A DNA stretch of 24,186 nucleotides from positions 1-24,186 of the forward strand of contig QAKR01000029.1 of the NCBI GenBank assembly GCA_003343705.1. Reading direction: 5' to 3'. The notes beneath the pieces are model-generated. The model ran no database searches, was not told where the DNA came from, and saw only the letters and a list, made by a program, of their open reading frames with translations. A program made the translations under genes and the position numbers. Source of the stretch: Clostridiales bacterium. GTDB taxonomy: Bacteria > Bacillota > Clostridia > Oscillospirales > UBA644. Positions 1-6,439 of the stretch are shown one piece after another (within the stretch, counting starts at the first letter, position 1; each line of letters starts with the position of its first letter).

Positions 1-59
1 ATCGAACCCTCGGCACGCGGTTTTGGAGACCGCTGCTCTACCTGCTGAGCTATACCCCT
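1..59 (-). tRNA. tRNA-Trp (CCA), 3' end cut by window edge
   Basis: Read on the minus strand, the sequence folds as a tRNA: acceptor 5' strand AGGGGTA, D arm GCTC...GAGC, anticodon stem GCGGT/ACCGC enclosing the loop CTCCAAA (anticodon CCA, tryptophan), then the variable loop and the start of the T arm (GAGGGTTCGAT). The 3' half of the T arm and the acceptor lie outside the window. It sits 73 nt downstream of tRNA-Lys on the same strand and is probably co-transcribed with it. Confidence 0.93.
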
Positions 60-78
60 ATTTCCCTACTTATAAGTT

Positions 79-122
79 AGAAGTTAGAGGATAGAGAAAA
101 ATTCATCTATTTTCTAACTTCT
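79..122. repeat. inverted repeat with heptad tandem copies between two tRNA genes
   Basis: The arms AGAAGTTAGA (79-88) and TCTAACTTCT (113-122) are perfect complements. Five more pairs (91-95 with 106-110) lie inside, separated by a two-base mismatch on the minus strand. The left side contains a tandem heptad, AAGTTAG at 74-80 and 81-87, followed by the variant AGGATAG at 88-94. In the tRNA precursor this would form a hairpin between tRNA-Lys and tRNA-Trp. It may be a processing signal or a small degenerate repeat; I cannot decide which. Confidence 0.6.
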
Positions 123-132
123 TACATTGATT

Positions 133-208
133 TGGTGAGCCATCGGAGAGTCGAACTCCGGACACCATGATTAAAAGTCATGTGCTCTACCTTCTGAGCT
201 AATGGCTC
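133..208 (-). tRNA. tRNA-Lys (UUU)
   Basis: A complete 76-nt tRNA on the minus strand. The acceptor stem pairs GAGCCAT with ATGGCTC, followed by a discriminator A and an encoded CCA at 133-135. The anticodon stem CATGA/TCATG encloses the loop CTTTTAA, giving anticodon TTT (lysine). The T arm is CCGGAGTTCGACTCTCCG-like with the usual TTCGA loop. A strong promoter lies just upstream at 231-259. Confidence 0.96.
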
Positions 209-230
209 GTTTGTTTTTTTCAACTCGTAT

Positions 231-259
231 ATTATAACAGAGAAATCTGCTTTTGTCAA
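231..259 (-). promoter_or_regulatory. sigma-A promoter for the tRNA-Lys/tRNA-Trp transcript
   Basis: On the minus strand TTGACA (254-259) is followed by a 17-nt spacer and TATAAT (231-236), with TGT before the -10 (extended -10). Both hexamers match the consensus exactly. The start should fall near 224, about 16 nt before the mature tRNA-Lys. The 18 bases from the extended -10 into the leader, GTTATAATATACGAGTTG, recur exactly at the promoter at 18694-18722. Confidence 0.85.
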
Positions 260-314
260 CCCCCAAAATGAAAAAATATTGCTTTTTTTTAAATGTTACA
301 TATTTGCCTAATTT

Positions 315-1976
315 TTACAGCTTTGCGTTCAAAATTAGCTCTTTTGCAGAGGCAATAAAGGCCTCAGAAGGCGTTTCTCCACCAATTATTCTTGCAACTT
401 CGTTTATTCGCTCTTTTTCAGACAAAGGTTTAACAGTTGTAAATGTACGAAATTCGTCTGTTGTTTTACCGATTAAAAGATGTTCATCCGCATATGCTGC
501 TATTTGTGCTAAATGTGTCACAGATAGAACTTGCTTAGATAAAGACATTTGTTTCATCTTTTTAGCGATTTTTTCAGCTGTACTTCCGCTTACACCAGTA
601 TCTATTTCATCAAATATCAATGTTTCAACACTGTCACAGCCTGCAAGAGCATTTTTTATACTTAACATAATACGAGAAAGCTCACCGCCTGAAGCTGTTT
701 TAGCAAGCGGACGAAGCTCTTGACCGGGATTAGTCGAAATTAAAAATTCTATTCGGTCACAACCGTTTTCCGTAGGTTTTACGGAATCAAAAAAGACCGA
801 AAATGACACTTTAGGCATTTCAAGAAATTCAAGTTGAGATATAATTTGTTTTTCAAGTTTCGATGCAGCGGCCTTTCTTGTGGAGGTTAAGGCTTCCCCG
901 CATTTTAAAACTTGTTCTTTCATCTTGTAAAGCTCCGAAACAAGCTCATTTTTACGTGCGTCTGATGTTTCTATTCTATCAAGACGAAGTTTTGCATCTT
1001 CAAGATACGATAAAATTTCTGCAATATCTAAACCGTATTTACGTTTAAGTTTTGATATTAACTCAAGTCTCTCTTCTATGTTGTCCAATTCTTCTTGATC
1101 ATATTCCAAAGAATTGCTCATATCTCTTATGTCACGGGAAAGTTCGGAAAATGAATCATAAACATTTTCCGCTGTATCGTAAAGTTTTTCGTACTCTGAA
1201 CCTAATGAAGATATACCTGAAAGTGATGTTCTTACCCTGCGTAAACGTTCATCTGCGCCGTCATCACCCGAAAGTAACTCAAATGCCGATTCAAGTGATA
1301 GTTTTACTTTTTCAAAATTTATAAGGGTTTTACGTCTTTCTTCAAGAATTTCTTCTTCACCTATTTCAAGCTCTGCATTTTCTATCTCTTCAATTTCAAA
1401 TCGTAAAAGTTCAACTTGCTCTTCTTTCTTTTGATCATCTGTTTCAAGAGAATTAAGCTCATGCTTTATTGAAAGATATTTTTTATATGTAGATTTATAA
1501 TCCAAAAGTTCCTTTTCATTTTTTGCATATTTATCAAGAAAATCACGGTGGCTTTCACTATCCATTAATGCGTGATTATCATGCTGTCCATGTATGTTAA
1601 CAAGCATACAACCAAGCTGTTTTAAAACTGAAAGCGTAACTATATTTCCGTTTACAAAAGCACGTGAACGGCCGTCTGAATGAATTTCACGGCGGATAAC
1701 CAGTTCATCGTCAAAATCAATTCCTCTATTTTCGCAAAACTCTTTAATGCTTTCATAGCTCTCAGTAAGAGAAAAGGACGCCGAAACTTTTGCATTATCA
1801 CAACCGCTTCGGATTACATCTTTTGAAACTCTGTCGCCTAAAATCATCTGTAACGAATTTATTAAAACGGTTTTGCCCGCACCTGTTTGACCTGTCAGAA
1901 CAATAAAGCCTTCTGACAGGTTAATTTCAACCTTTTCTATTACAGCAATATTCTCAATTTGAAGACAGGTTATCAT
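315..1976 (-). CDS. recN: DNA repair protein RecN (SMC-like ATPase)
   Basis: RecN is an SMC-family ATPase that acts early in recombinational repair of double-strand breaks, gathering DNA ends in the cytoplasm. The 553 residues match the usual length. The Walker A motif GQTGAGKT lies at 29-36, a long charged coiled-coil middle follows (about 150-360), then the ABC signature SGGELS (429-434) and the Walker B DEID (456-459). It is the last gene of the minus-strand run, 12 nt after argR, a neighbourhood common in Firmicutes. The ATG at 1976 fits the family N-terminus (short strand, then the P-loop near residue 30). No clear factor-independent terminator follows the stop codon; the next things downstream are a tRNA promoter and tRNA genes. 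The usual Firmicute followers spoIVB and spo0A are absent. Confidence 0.97.
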   Translation of the reverse strand: MITCLQIENIAVIEKVEINLSEGFIVLTGQTGAGKTVLINSLQMILGDRVSKDVIRSGCDNAKVSASFSLTESYESIKEFCENRGIDFDDELVIRREIHSDGRSRAFVNGNIVTLSVLKQLGCMLVNIHGQHDNHALMDSESHRDFLDKYAKNEKELLDYKSTYKKYLSIKHELNSLETDDQKKEEQVELLRFEIEEIENAELEIGEEEILEERRKTLINFEKVKLSLESAFELLSGDDGADERLRRVRTSLSGISSLGSEYEKLYDTAENVYDSFSELSRDIRDMSNSLEYDQEELDNIEERLELISKLKRKYGLDIAEILSYLEDAKLRLDRIETSDARKNELVSELYKMKEQVLKCGEALTSTRKAAASKLEKQIISQLEFLEMPKVSFSVFFDSVKPTENGCDRIEFLISTNPGQELRPLAKTASGGELSRIMLSIKNALAGCDSVETLIFDEIDTGVSGSTAEKIAKKMKQMSLSKQVLSVTHLAQIAAYADEHLLIGKTTDEFRTFTTVKPLSEKERINEVARIIGGETPSEAFIASAKELILNAKL

Positions 1977-1988
1977 AAAAAATCGTCT

Positions 1989-2456
1989 CTATTTCGTGAT
2001 TATAGATGTTATATCGTTCTTAATAATTTCCGCATTTGTATTATCTACTGCAACTAAAAGAATAGTATCGTCCCCTGCTATGGTTCCGATAATCATTTCA
2101 TTTCCGAGGGTATCAATCGCCGCACAAGCAGCTTGAGCCATACCTGCATAACATTTAACTACAATTAAATTTTGAGCTGTTCTTAATGATATAATGCTAT
2201 CTCTCATTATACCTTGTGATTTAGCTGTTATATGTGGCGTTGCCGCACTTGCCTTGTCACGTTGTTCGTAACGATAAACGTTATCTTTTGTGAGAATTTT
2301 CACTAAATGCAGCTCTTTAATATCCCGTGAAACGGTAGCTTGTGTTGTTTTGAATCCGCTGGCATTTAAAAACAGGGTAAGCTCATCCTGTGTTTCTATA
2401 TTATTGTCGCCAATAAGTTCTAATATTTTTGCATGTCTTCTGTTTTTAACTTTCAT
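1989..2456 (-). CDS. argR: arginine repressor ArgR/AhrC
   Basis: ArgR senses arginine and represses biosynthetic, or activates catabolic, arginine genes; the active form is a hexamer on ARG-box operators. The 155-residue product has the N-terminal winged helix-turn-helix (about 1-70, with SRDIKEL in the recognition region) and the C-terminal oligomerisation and arginine-binding domain, including the GTIAGDDTILL segment near residues 123-133. I start it at the ATG at 2456 because GAGGG sits about six bases upstream. An in-frame TTG at 2462 lies directly against that ribosome site and cannot use it. It lies between nadK and recN in the same transcript. I saw no obvious ARG box in the window, so what it controls is not visible here. 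Confidence 0.96.
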   Translation of the reverse strand: MKVKNRRHAKILELIGDNNIETQDELTLFLNASGFKTTQATVSRDIKELHLVKILTKDNVYRYEQRDKASAATPHITAKSQGIMRDSIISLRTAQNLIVVKCYAGMAQAACAAIDTLGNEMIIGTIAGDDTILLVAVDNTNAEIIKNDITSIITK

Positions 2457-2465
2457 TAACAACCC

Positions 2466-3305
2466 TCACTTCATTTTCTTAGAAAGCGTATCATAAAAAG
2501 AAACGTTTTTAAACTTAATTAGTTTTGTTACATTTCCCGATTTTTTAAATCTCACAACATCGTTTTCTTCAAGCTGATAGTTTATATATCCGTCAATTGT
2601 TAAATACTGAGGCATTTTCATGCCGTTAAACATAACGGAAAGTTCTGCGTCATGATTAAAAAGAATTGAGCGTGTTGCCAATGTGTGGGCACATATAGGA
2701 GTTGCAAGAATAGATGAAAGTGTTGGGTCAACAATCGGACCTCCGGCAGAAACAGAATATGCAGTAGACCCTGTAGGGGTTGCAAATATTATTCCGTCAG
2801 CATGATACGATGAAATAAACTTATTATGATTATAAACGTTTATGTCTATAAGCCTTGAAACAACACCTCTTGAAATAACCGCATCGTTTAACGCATTTTC
2901 AGTAAAAATCATTTCACCGTTACGCCAAAGTTTAACATCTATCATCATACGTTTTTCAACAATGTAATCTTTATTAATAAGCCTGTCCAAAATATCAATC
3001 TCGTCTTGCTCTATTTCAGCCATAAAGCCCACTTTACCCATATTAATTCCGATTATAGGTAAATCATTTATTGCAGCATCTTGCGCAACACGTAAAATAG
3101 TGCCGTCACCACCGATTGTAAAAAGAATATCTGCTTGTTTAAAACAATCTTCTCTATTTAAAAGCTCGACAGCCTTGTTTAAACCGGAAACAAGCGGGCT
3201 GTCGGCAATGATTTGTATATTCAAAGTTACAAGCTTTTTTATAAGCTTGTTTGTTACGTATAAATCAATATCCCTTTCGGCATTTGGCATTATTGCTGCC
3301 TTCAA
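2466..3305 (-). CDS. nadK: NAD kinase
   Basis: NAD kinase phosphorylates NAD to NADP and is essential for NADPH supply. The catalytic GGDGT motif is at about 65-69. The second family signature, running through YHADGIIFATPTGSTAYS and the following SAGGP, lies near residues 165-190. The 279-residue length fits bacterial NadK. Two in-frame TTG codons compete as start. The one at 3311 overlaps the tlyA stop (TTGA) but lies only two bases after the AGGAG, while the one at 3305 is eight bases after it and is preferred. No ATG occurs until residue 8 of the longer form. It is translated directly after tlyA and may be coupled to it. Confidence 0.95.
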   Translation of the reverse strand: MKAAIMPNAERDIDLYVTNKLIKKLVTLNIQIIADSPLVSGLNKAVELLNREDCFKQADILFTIGGDGTILRVAQDAAINDLPIIGINMGKVGFMAEIEQDEIDILDRLINKDYIVEKRMMIDVKLWRNGEMIFTENALNDAVISRGVVSRLIDINVYNHNKFISSYHADGIIFATPTGSTAYSVSAGGPIVDPTLSSILATPICAHTLATRSILFNHDAELSVMFNGMKMPQYLTIDGYINYQLEENDVVRFKKSGNVTKLIKFKNVSFYDTLSKKMK

Positions 3306-3307
3306 TT

Positions 3308-4060
3308 TCAATGCTCCTTTATTATGCTTTTCAAATTATATGTTTTTGAAACGACTCCGTACTTGATATGAAACAAAAATTCGGTATTTCCTTCGCCGCC
3401 AAGTATAGGTGATTTTGTTATTGCTACAACACCAAAATTGTTTTCTCCGCAAAAATAAAGAATTTTCTCAAGAACTGATACTATGTCTTTAATATCTTTA
3501 ACAACACCGTTTTTAAGACGTTTTTTACCAATTTCAAATTGAGGCTTAACCAAGCACATCACATCAGCGTCGGGCTTCAAATGCTTAAAAACATGAGGCA
3601 AAATATGCTCTAGGGAAATAAACGAAACATCCACAGTGGCAACGTCACATTTTTCTATATTTGTTAAAGATCTGATATCTGTACCTTCAAGGTTTACAAC
3701 ACGTTCATCACTTAAAAGTTTTTCATCAAGCTGCCCGTGGCCTACATCAACCGCATAAACCTTTTTTGCACCGTTAATAAGTGCACAATCTGTAAATCCA
3801 CCTGTTGATGCACCTATGTCAAGAACCGTTTTATCGGTTAAATCCAAAGCAAATTCTTCTATTGCTTTTTCAAGTTTATATCCGCCTCTGCCTACATATT
3901 TCTGATTATTTTTGGCATAAACTACATCTTGTGGTAAAACTTCATATGAAGGTTTTTCAGTTTTCCCGTTAACAGTCACATCTCCGCTTTTAATAGCAAG
4001 CTGAGCTTTAGACCGGGATGAAAAATAATTATTTTCTACTAAGTATATGTCCAACCTCAT
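3308..4060 (-). CDS. tlyA: TlyA-family rRNA 2'-O-methyltransferase (S4 + FtsJ-like domains)
   Basis: TlyA-type proteins (YqxC in Bacillus) carry an N-terminal S4 RNA-binding domain and an FtsJ/RrmJ-like methyltransferase domain. The mycobacterial member methylates 16S and 23S rRNA, while the clostridial members are mostly untested and often mislabelled as haemolysins. The S4 part spans about residues 1-60. The SAM-binding loop DIGASTGGFT is at 81-90, and a later LVKPQFE segment fits the FtsJ fold. The length of 250 residues is slightly below the typical 265-270. Its ATG overlaps the stop of the upstream membrane-protein gene by four bases (ATGA), so the two are probably translationally coupled. 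nadK follows with no gap. Confidence 0.92.
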   Translation of the reverse strand: MRLDIYLVENNYFSSRSKAQLAIKSGDVTVNGKTEKPSYEVLPQDVVYAKNNQKYVGRGGYKLEKAIEEFALDLTDKTVLDIGASTGGFTDCALINGAKKVYAVDVGHGQLDEKLLSDERVVNLEGTDIRSLTNIEKCDVATVDVSFISLEHILPHVFKHLKPDADVMCLVKPQFEIGKKRLKNGVVKDIKDIVSVLEKILYFCGENNFGVVAITKSPILGGEGNTEFLFHIKYGVVSKTYNLKSIIKEH

Positions 4061-4674
4061 TTTTTTCTAAACACCTTTTCGGGGACAATCAAACATATTA
4101 TTTTTGCAAAAAAGAAAACTATATCATTATTTCTCTTTATTGCAAAGTTTTTTCCCAAAGCTTTTATCGAAACTGTTATTGCGGATATTATAGATGTTAC
4201 TAAAATCATTGTTATGAATGTATTAGAATTTAAAATATATGATATTTCCGCAGCTATAACAGCTGACATCGTACCGCTTAAAACGTTTGCTACGTCACCT
4301 ATAACGTCGTTACAGAAACTTGATACAGTATCTGCACGAGTTGTAAGCCATAAAGCGGTTTTTGCACCCTTGACTTTTTTTGTTGCCATAGAATTAAACG
4401 GTGTACAGTTGGCAGCAGCCACGCTTACACCCAAAACATCAAATACAAGGCCTATAAATATAAATATACATAATACCATAACCGCAAGCCAGATGTTTAC
4501 GTTCCCGCTACTTACACCTTCTGAGACAACTGACATTAAGGCTGCAACAATAAAAGACAATATAAATGCTCGTATTGCCCATTTTATATTAAAAGTTTTT
4601 TGTTTTTGCTTTTTTTCTGTTTTATTATTAAGCTTGTCTTCACCTTTACAATTAGGTTTTTCGTCGCTTTCCAT
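4057..4674 (-). CDS. oapA: OLE-associated membrane protein OapA
   Basis: OapA is the integral membrane partner that binds OLE RNA and holds it at the membrane; in Bacillus halodurans the pair affects cold, alcohol and Mg2+ responses (known for the family, not shown here). The 205-residue product has a basic hydrophilic N-terminus (about 1-30, rich in Lys) and four hydrophobic segments near 33-51, 61-81, 128-147 and 152-171. Between helices 2 and 3 lies a polar stretch with Arg113, Asp115, Asp123 and Asp127. The end (GKNFAIKRNNDI) is loosely like CorB/CNNM transporters, which explains the Mg2+/Co2+ transporter label such genes often get. I use the ATG at 4674 because AGGAG lies four bases before it; the ATG at 4686 has no ribosome site. 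The identification rests on size, topology and position directly after the OLE RNA and before tlyA. Confidence 0.88.
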   Translation of the reverse strand: MESDEKPNCKGEDKLNNKTEKKQKQKTFNIKWAIRAFILSFIVAALMSVVSEGVSSGNVNIWLAVMVLCIFIFIGLVFDVLGVSVAAANCTPFNSMATKKVKGAKTALWLTTRADTVSSFCNDVIGDVANVLSGTMSAVIAAEISYILNSNTFITMILVTSIISAITVSIKALGKNFAIKRNNDIVFFFAKIICLIVPEKVFRKK

Positions 4675-4692
4675 AATACTCCTCATAAAATT

Positions 4693-4705
4693 AAAAAACG
4701 ATGAT
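4693..4705 (-). terminator. 3' strand of the OLE closing stem followed by U6
   Basis: The 3' arm ATCATCGTTT of the outermost OLE stem runs straight into six T (minus strand, 4698 down to 4693), 12 nt before the oapA ribosome site begins. This could act as a factor-independent 3' end, or as an attenuator that lets only part of the transcripts continue into oapA. The closing stem has just 10 pairs and its partner arm is about 600 nt upstream, so termination efficiency is uncertain. Confidence 0.45.
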
Positions 4706-4938
4706 GGCGTTAAAGGTTAATCTTACGTCTTAGGTCAAGTAGGTTTCCCCACGGGCTGCCGTATGTCGCCAAAACGGCGGTTTCCCTTTAAAGTCCGCGA
4801 AAACTGCGTTGCCGCAATTATGACTTGATTGCCACTTAGTACGTACTGCAATCCCTCTTACGCATCAGTCTAGGAGCTTTCCTCAACGGGCTTTGACAAT
4901 TCTTAGTCTCTTTTGCAAATACGGTTTCTTACCGCAAT

Positions 4939-4970
4939 AGATATTACTTTACGGCCGTAAAGTAATATCT
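4939..4970 (-). repeat. perfect 32-nt palindrome inside OLE RNA
   Basis: The arm AGATATTACTTTACGG (4939-4954) is followed immediately by its exact reverse complement (4955-4970). In the RNA it would form a stem of about 14 pairs capped by a minimal loop at GGCC. It is probably an extended variable stem of the OLE structure; an inserted small palindromic element is the alternative. Confidence 0.85.
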
Positions 4971-5330
4971 GGCCGGTATCCGCCGTAACCACTCAAGACA
5001 GGCTACACTGCACATAGCAAAACTCACATTTTTTGCGATAAGCCGCAATAAAGCGGCGGAGCATTACCACATTGCAGGTTTAATCCCAAGCCGTAGCACG
5101 CAAAATCAACACCACGTTCTTGGGTCTCCAAGGCTGAAGGGACAGTTTACCCGTATGCCATTACGGTTGCCCGGCAGCCCGTCGTCATAAAGACGACCCA
5201 ACCAGCACCCACCCTATACTGGGCGTACAAAGCAAGCACCAGAAGTTTCACAGATATGCCCTTCGGTGGATTTTTAGCCCCACCCTGGTAATTATCAAAT
5301 CCGACTAGAATACTGTATCATCGTTTATAT

Positions 5331-5359
5331 ATTATATCATATTTATGTGAAAATTTCAA
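5331..5359 (-). promoter_or_regulatory. sigma-A promoter for OLE RNA
   Basis: On the minus strand TTGAAA (5354-5359) and TATAAT (5331-5336) are separated by exactly 17 nt, with TGA before the -10 (extended -10). The predicted start at about 5324-5326 coincides with the first base of the OLE closing stem, which supports both calls. The promoter lies inside the ispA-oapA intergenic region, so OLE can be made independently of the upstream operon. Confidence 0.85.
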
Positions 5360-5385
5360 GTATAATCTTAAAATTGTATATTAAT

Positions 5386-6243
5386 TCAATTTTCTCTTTT
5401 ACAAAGCATATCTGCAAAATCAGAAAGTTTATCGTAATTTCCAAACTTTTCAAGGGCTTTAACTGCTTCAGAAGATAGCCTTTCAACTTCATTTTGTGCT
5501 TTTTCTATACCTAATATATCTACAAAAGTGGTTTTTTCCTCATTTTTATCTTTACCGATTGATTTGCCCATATTTTCTTGTGTCCCGATAACATCAAGTA
5601 TATCATCACGAATTTGAAATGCTAAGCCTATATTTTTAGCGTATGTGTGTAAAGCTTCTTTCTTTTCTCCGTTTTCATTCGCGGCTACCGCACCACAAAG
5701 AGCACAGGCCTCAATCATTGAGCTTGTTTTAAGATTGTGGATTCTTCTGACTTCTTTTTCGCTGAGATTTCTATGAGTATTATCCATATCTAAGACTTGC
5801 CCGAGAACTATTCCGTTATACCCTGAAGCATTTAGTAAAATTTTTGTTCCTTCTATTTTTTGAATATCTGAAAGGCCGCTTTTCATTACAGTTTCAAAGG
5901 CTCTTGCATAAAGCCCCATACCAGCCATTAAAGCCATATCTTCACCGAAAACCACATGATTTGTCGGACGACCACGGCGTAGGCTGTCATTATCCATACA
6001 TGGCATATCATCATAAATAAGTGAATATGTGTGAATTATTTCAAGAGCGCATGCAAAGGGTAATGCAGCTTCAAAATCAGTTTTACAAAATTCGCATGAT
6101 AACATTGTAAGTACCGGTCTTATACGCTTTCCGCCTGCAAAAATACTGTATCTCATAGCCTCTGTAAGACGCTCGCCGTCTATGGGCAAACAATTTTCAA
6201 GTTCTGCATTTACTTTTTCTATATATGTTTTAAAATCAGTCAT
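5386..6243 (-). CDS. ispA: polyprenyl (farnesyl/geranylgeranyl) diphosphate synthase
   Basis: It condenses isopentenyl diphosphate with allylic diphosphates to give C15 or C20 chains for undecaprenyl carriers and quinones. The first aspartate-rich motif, DDMPCMD, is at 78-84, with two extra residues as in bacterial farnesyl synthases. KTSS follows at 171-174, the GQVLD segment at 147-151 and the second aspartate motif DDILD at 212-216. The length is 285 residues, close to the family norm of about 290-300. The ATG at 6243 has AAGGA upstream. An open frame extends further but lacks a ribosome site and overlaps xseB more deeply. The start overlaps the xseB stop by eight bases. The chain length of the product cannot be settled from motifs alone. 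It is followed by the OLE RNA. Confidence 0.95.
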   Translation of the reverse strand: MTDFKTYIEKVNAELENCLPIDGERLTEAMRYSIFAGGKRIRPVLTMLSCEFCKTDFEAALPFACALEIIHTYSLIYDDMPCMDNDSLRRGRPTNHVVFGEDMALMAGMGLYARAFETVMKSGLSDIQKIEGTKILLNASGYNGIVLGQVLDMDNTHRNLSEKEVRRIHNLKTSSMIEACALCGAVAANENGEKKEALHTYAKNIGLAFQIRDDILDVIGTQENMGKSIGKDKNEEKTTFVDILGIEKAQNEVERLSSEAVKALEKFGNYDKLSDFADMLCKREN

Positions 6244-6439
6244 TTTTTTCTTCCTTTGAAAGTATTTCAATTTTTGCTTTATATTCATCAAGTTGCTTAT
6301 AACAAAAATCAGAAAGTTTTACGCTTTCTTCATATAGTTTCATCGACTCTTCGAGAGGAGCTTCACCCTTTTCAAGAATATCGGCTATCTCTTCAAGCCT
6401 TTTCACTGCCTGTGCGTAAGTCTGTTTTGTCTGTGACAT
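6236..6439 (-). CDS. xseB: exodeoxyribonuclease VII small subunit
   Basis: XseB is the small helical subunit that binds XseA in the single-strand DNA exonuclease VII complex. The 67-residue product carries the family pattern TYAQAVKRLEEIADILEKGE near the N-terminus, followed by a helical, charged remainder. I start it at the ATG at 6439, which aligns with typical XseB N-termini; the upstream site (GGATGGTG) is weak, and an ATG at 6457 would also be possible. The gene overlaps the end of xseA by 47 bases and the start of ispA by eight, so all three are probably co-translated. Confidence 0.93.
   Translation of the reverse strand: MSQTKQTYAQAVKRLEEIADILEKGEAPLEESMKLYEESVKLSDFCYKQLDEYKAKIEILSKEEKND

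Larger units (their letters stand above)
4693..5326 (-). ncRNA. ole: OLE RNA (ornate, large, extremophilic)
   Basis: This region of about 630 nt has no plausible coding frame but looks like a large structured RNA on the minus strand. Its ends pair perfectly: AAACGATGAT (5317-5326) with ATCATCGTTT (4696-4705), and six T follow. Inside are several clear stems: GTCGTC/GACGAC (5181-5197), GCCGC/GCGGC (5042-5057), CGCC/GGCG around 4770 and a 16-base-arm palindrome (4939-4970). It is far less AT-rich than the flanking spacers. OLE RNAs are about 600 nt, lie between isoprenoid genes such as ispA and the oapA gene, and are followed by tlyA, nadK, argR and recN. Every one of these neighbours is here in that order. 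OLE forms a membrane ribonucleoprotein with OapA. A covariance-model search (Rfam OLE) was not possible here. Confidence 0.92.

Noticed and set aside
209..314. Terminator after recN
   Set aside because: An inverted repeat CTAATTTT/AAAATTAG spans the recN stop but is not followed by a T-run on the minus strand, so I do not call it.
4214..4720. A 168-codon plus-strand open frame opposite the membrane-protein gene
   Set aside because: It mirrors oapA, has no ribosome site and encodes no recognisable protein; the minus-strand frame has a ribosome site, four membrane helices and conserved context.
4870..4890. GAGGAAAG on the minus strand, as in RNase P RNA
   Set aside because: The bases after it do not match the RNase P signature, no ACAGAAA-type partner is visible, and the gene context and paired ends point to OLE RNA.
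4690..5330. Group II intron or tmRNA as explanations for the structured gap
   Set aside because: No GUGYG-type boundary with a matching domain V, no reverse transcriptase, and no tRNA-like ends or tag frame of a tmRNA.
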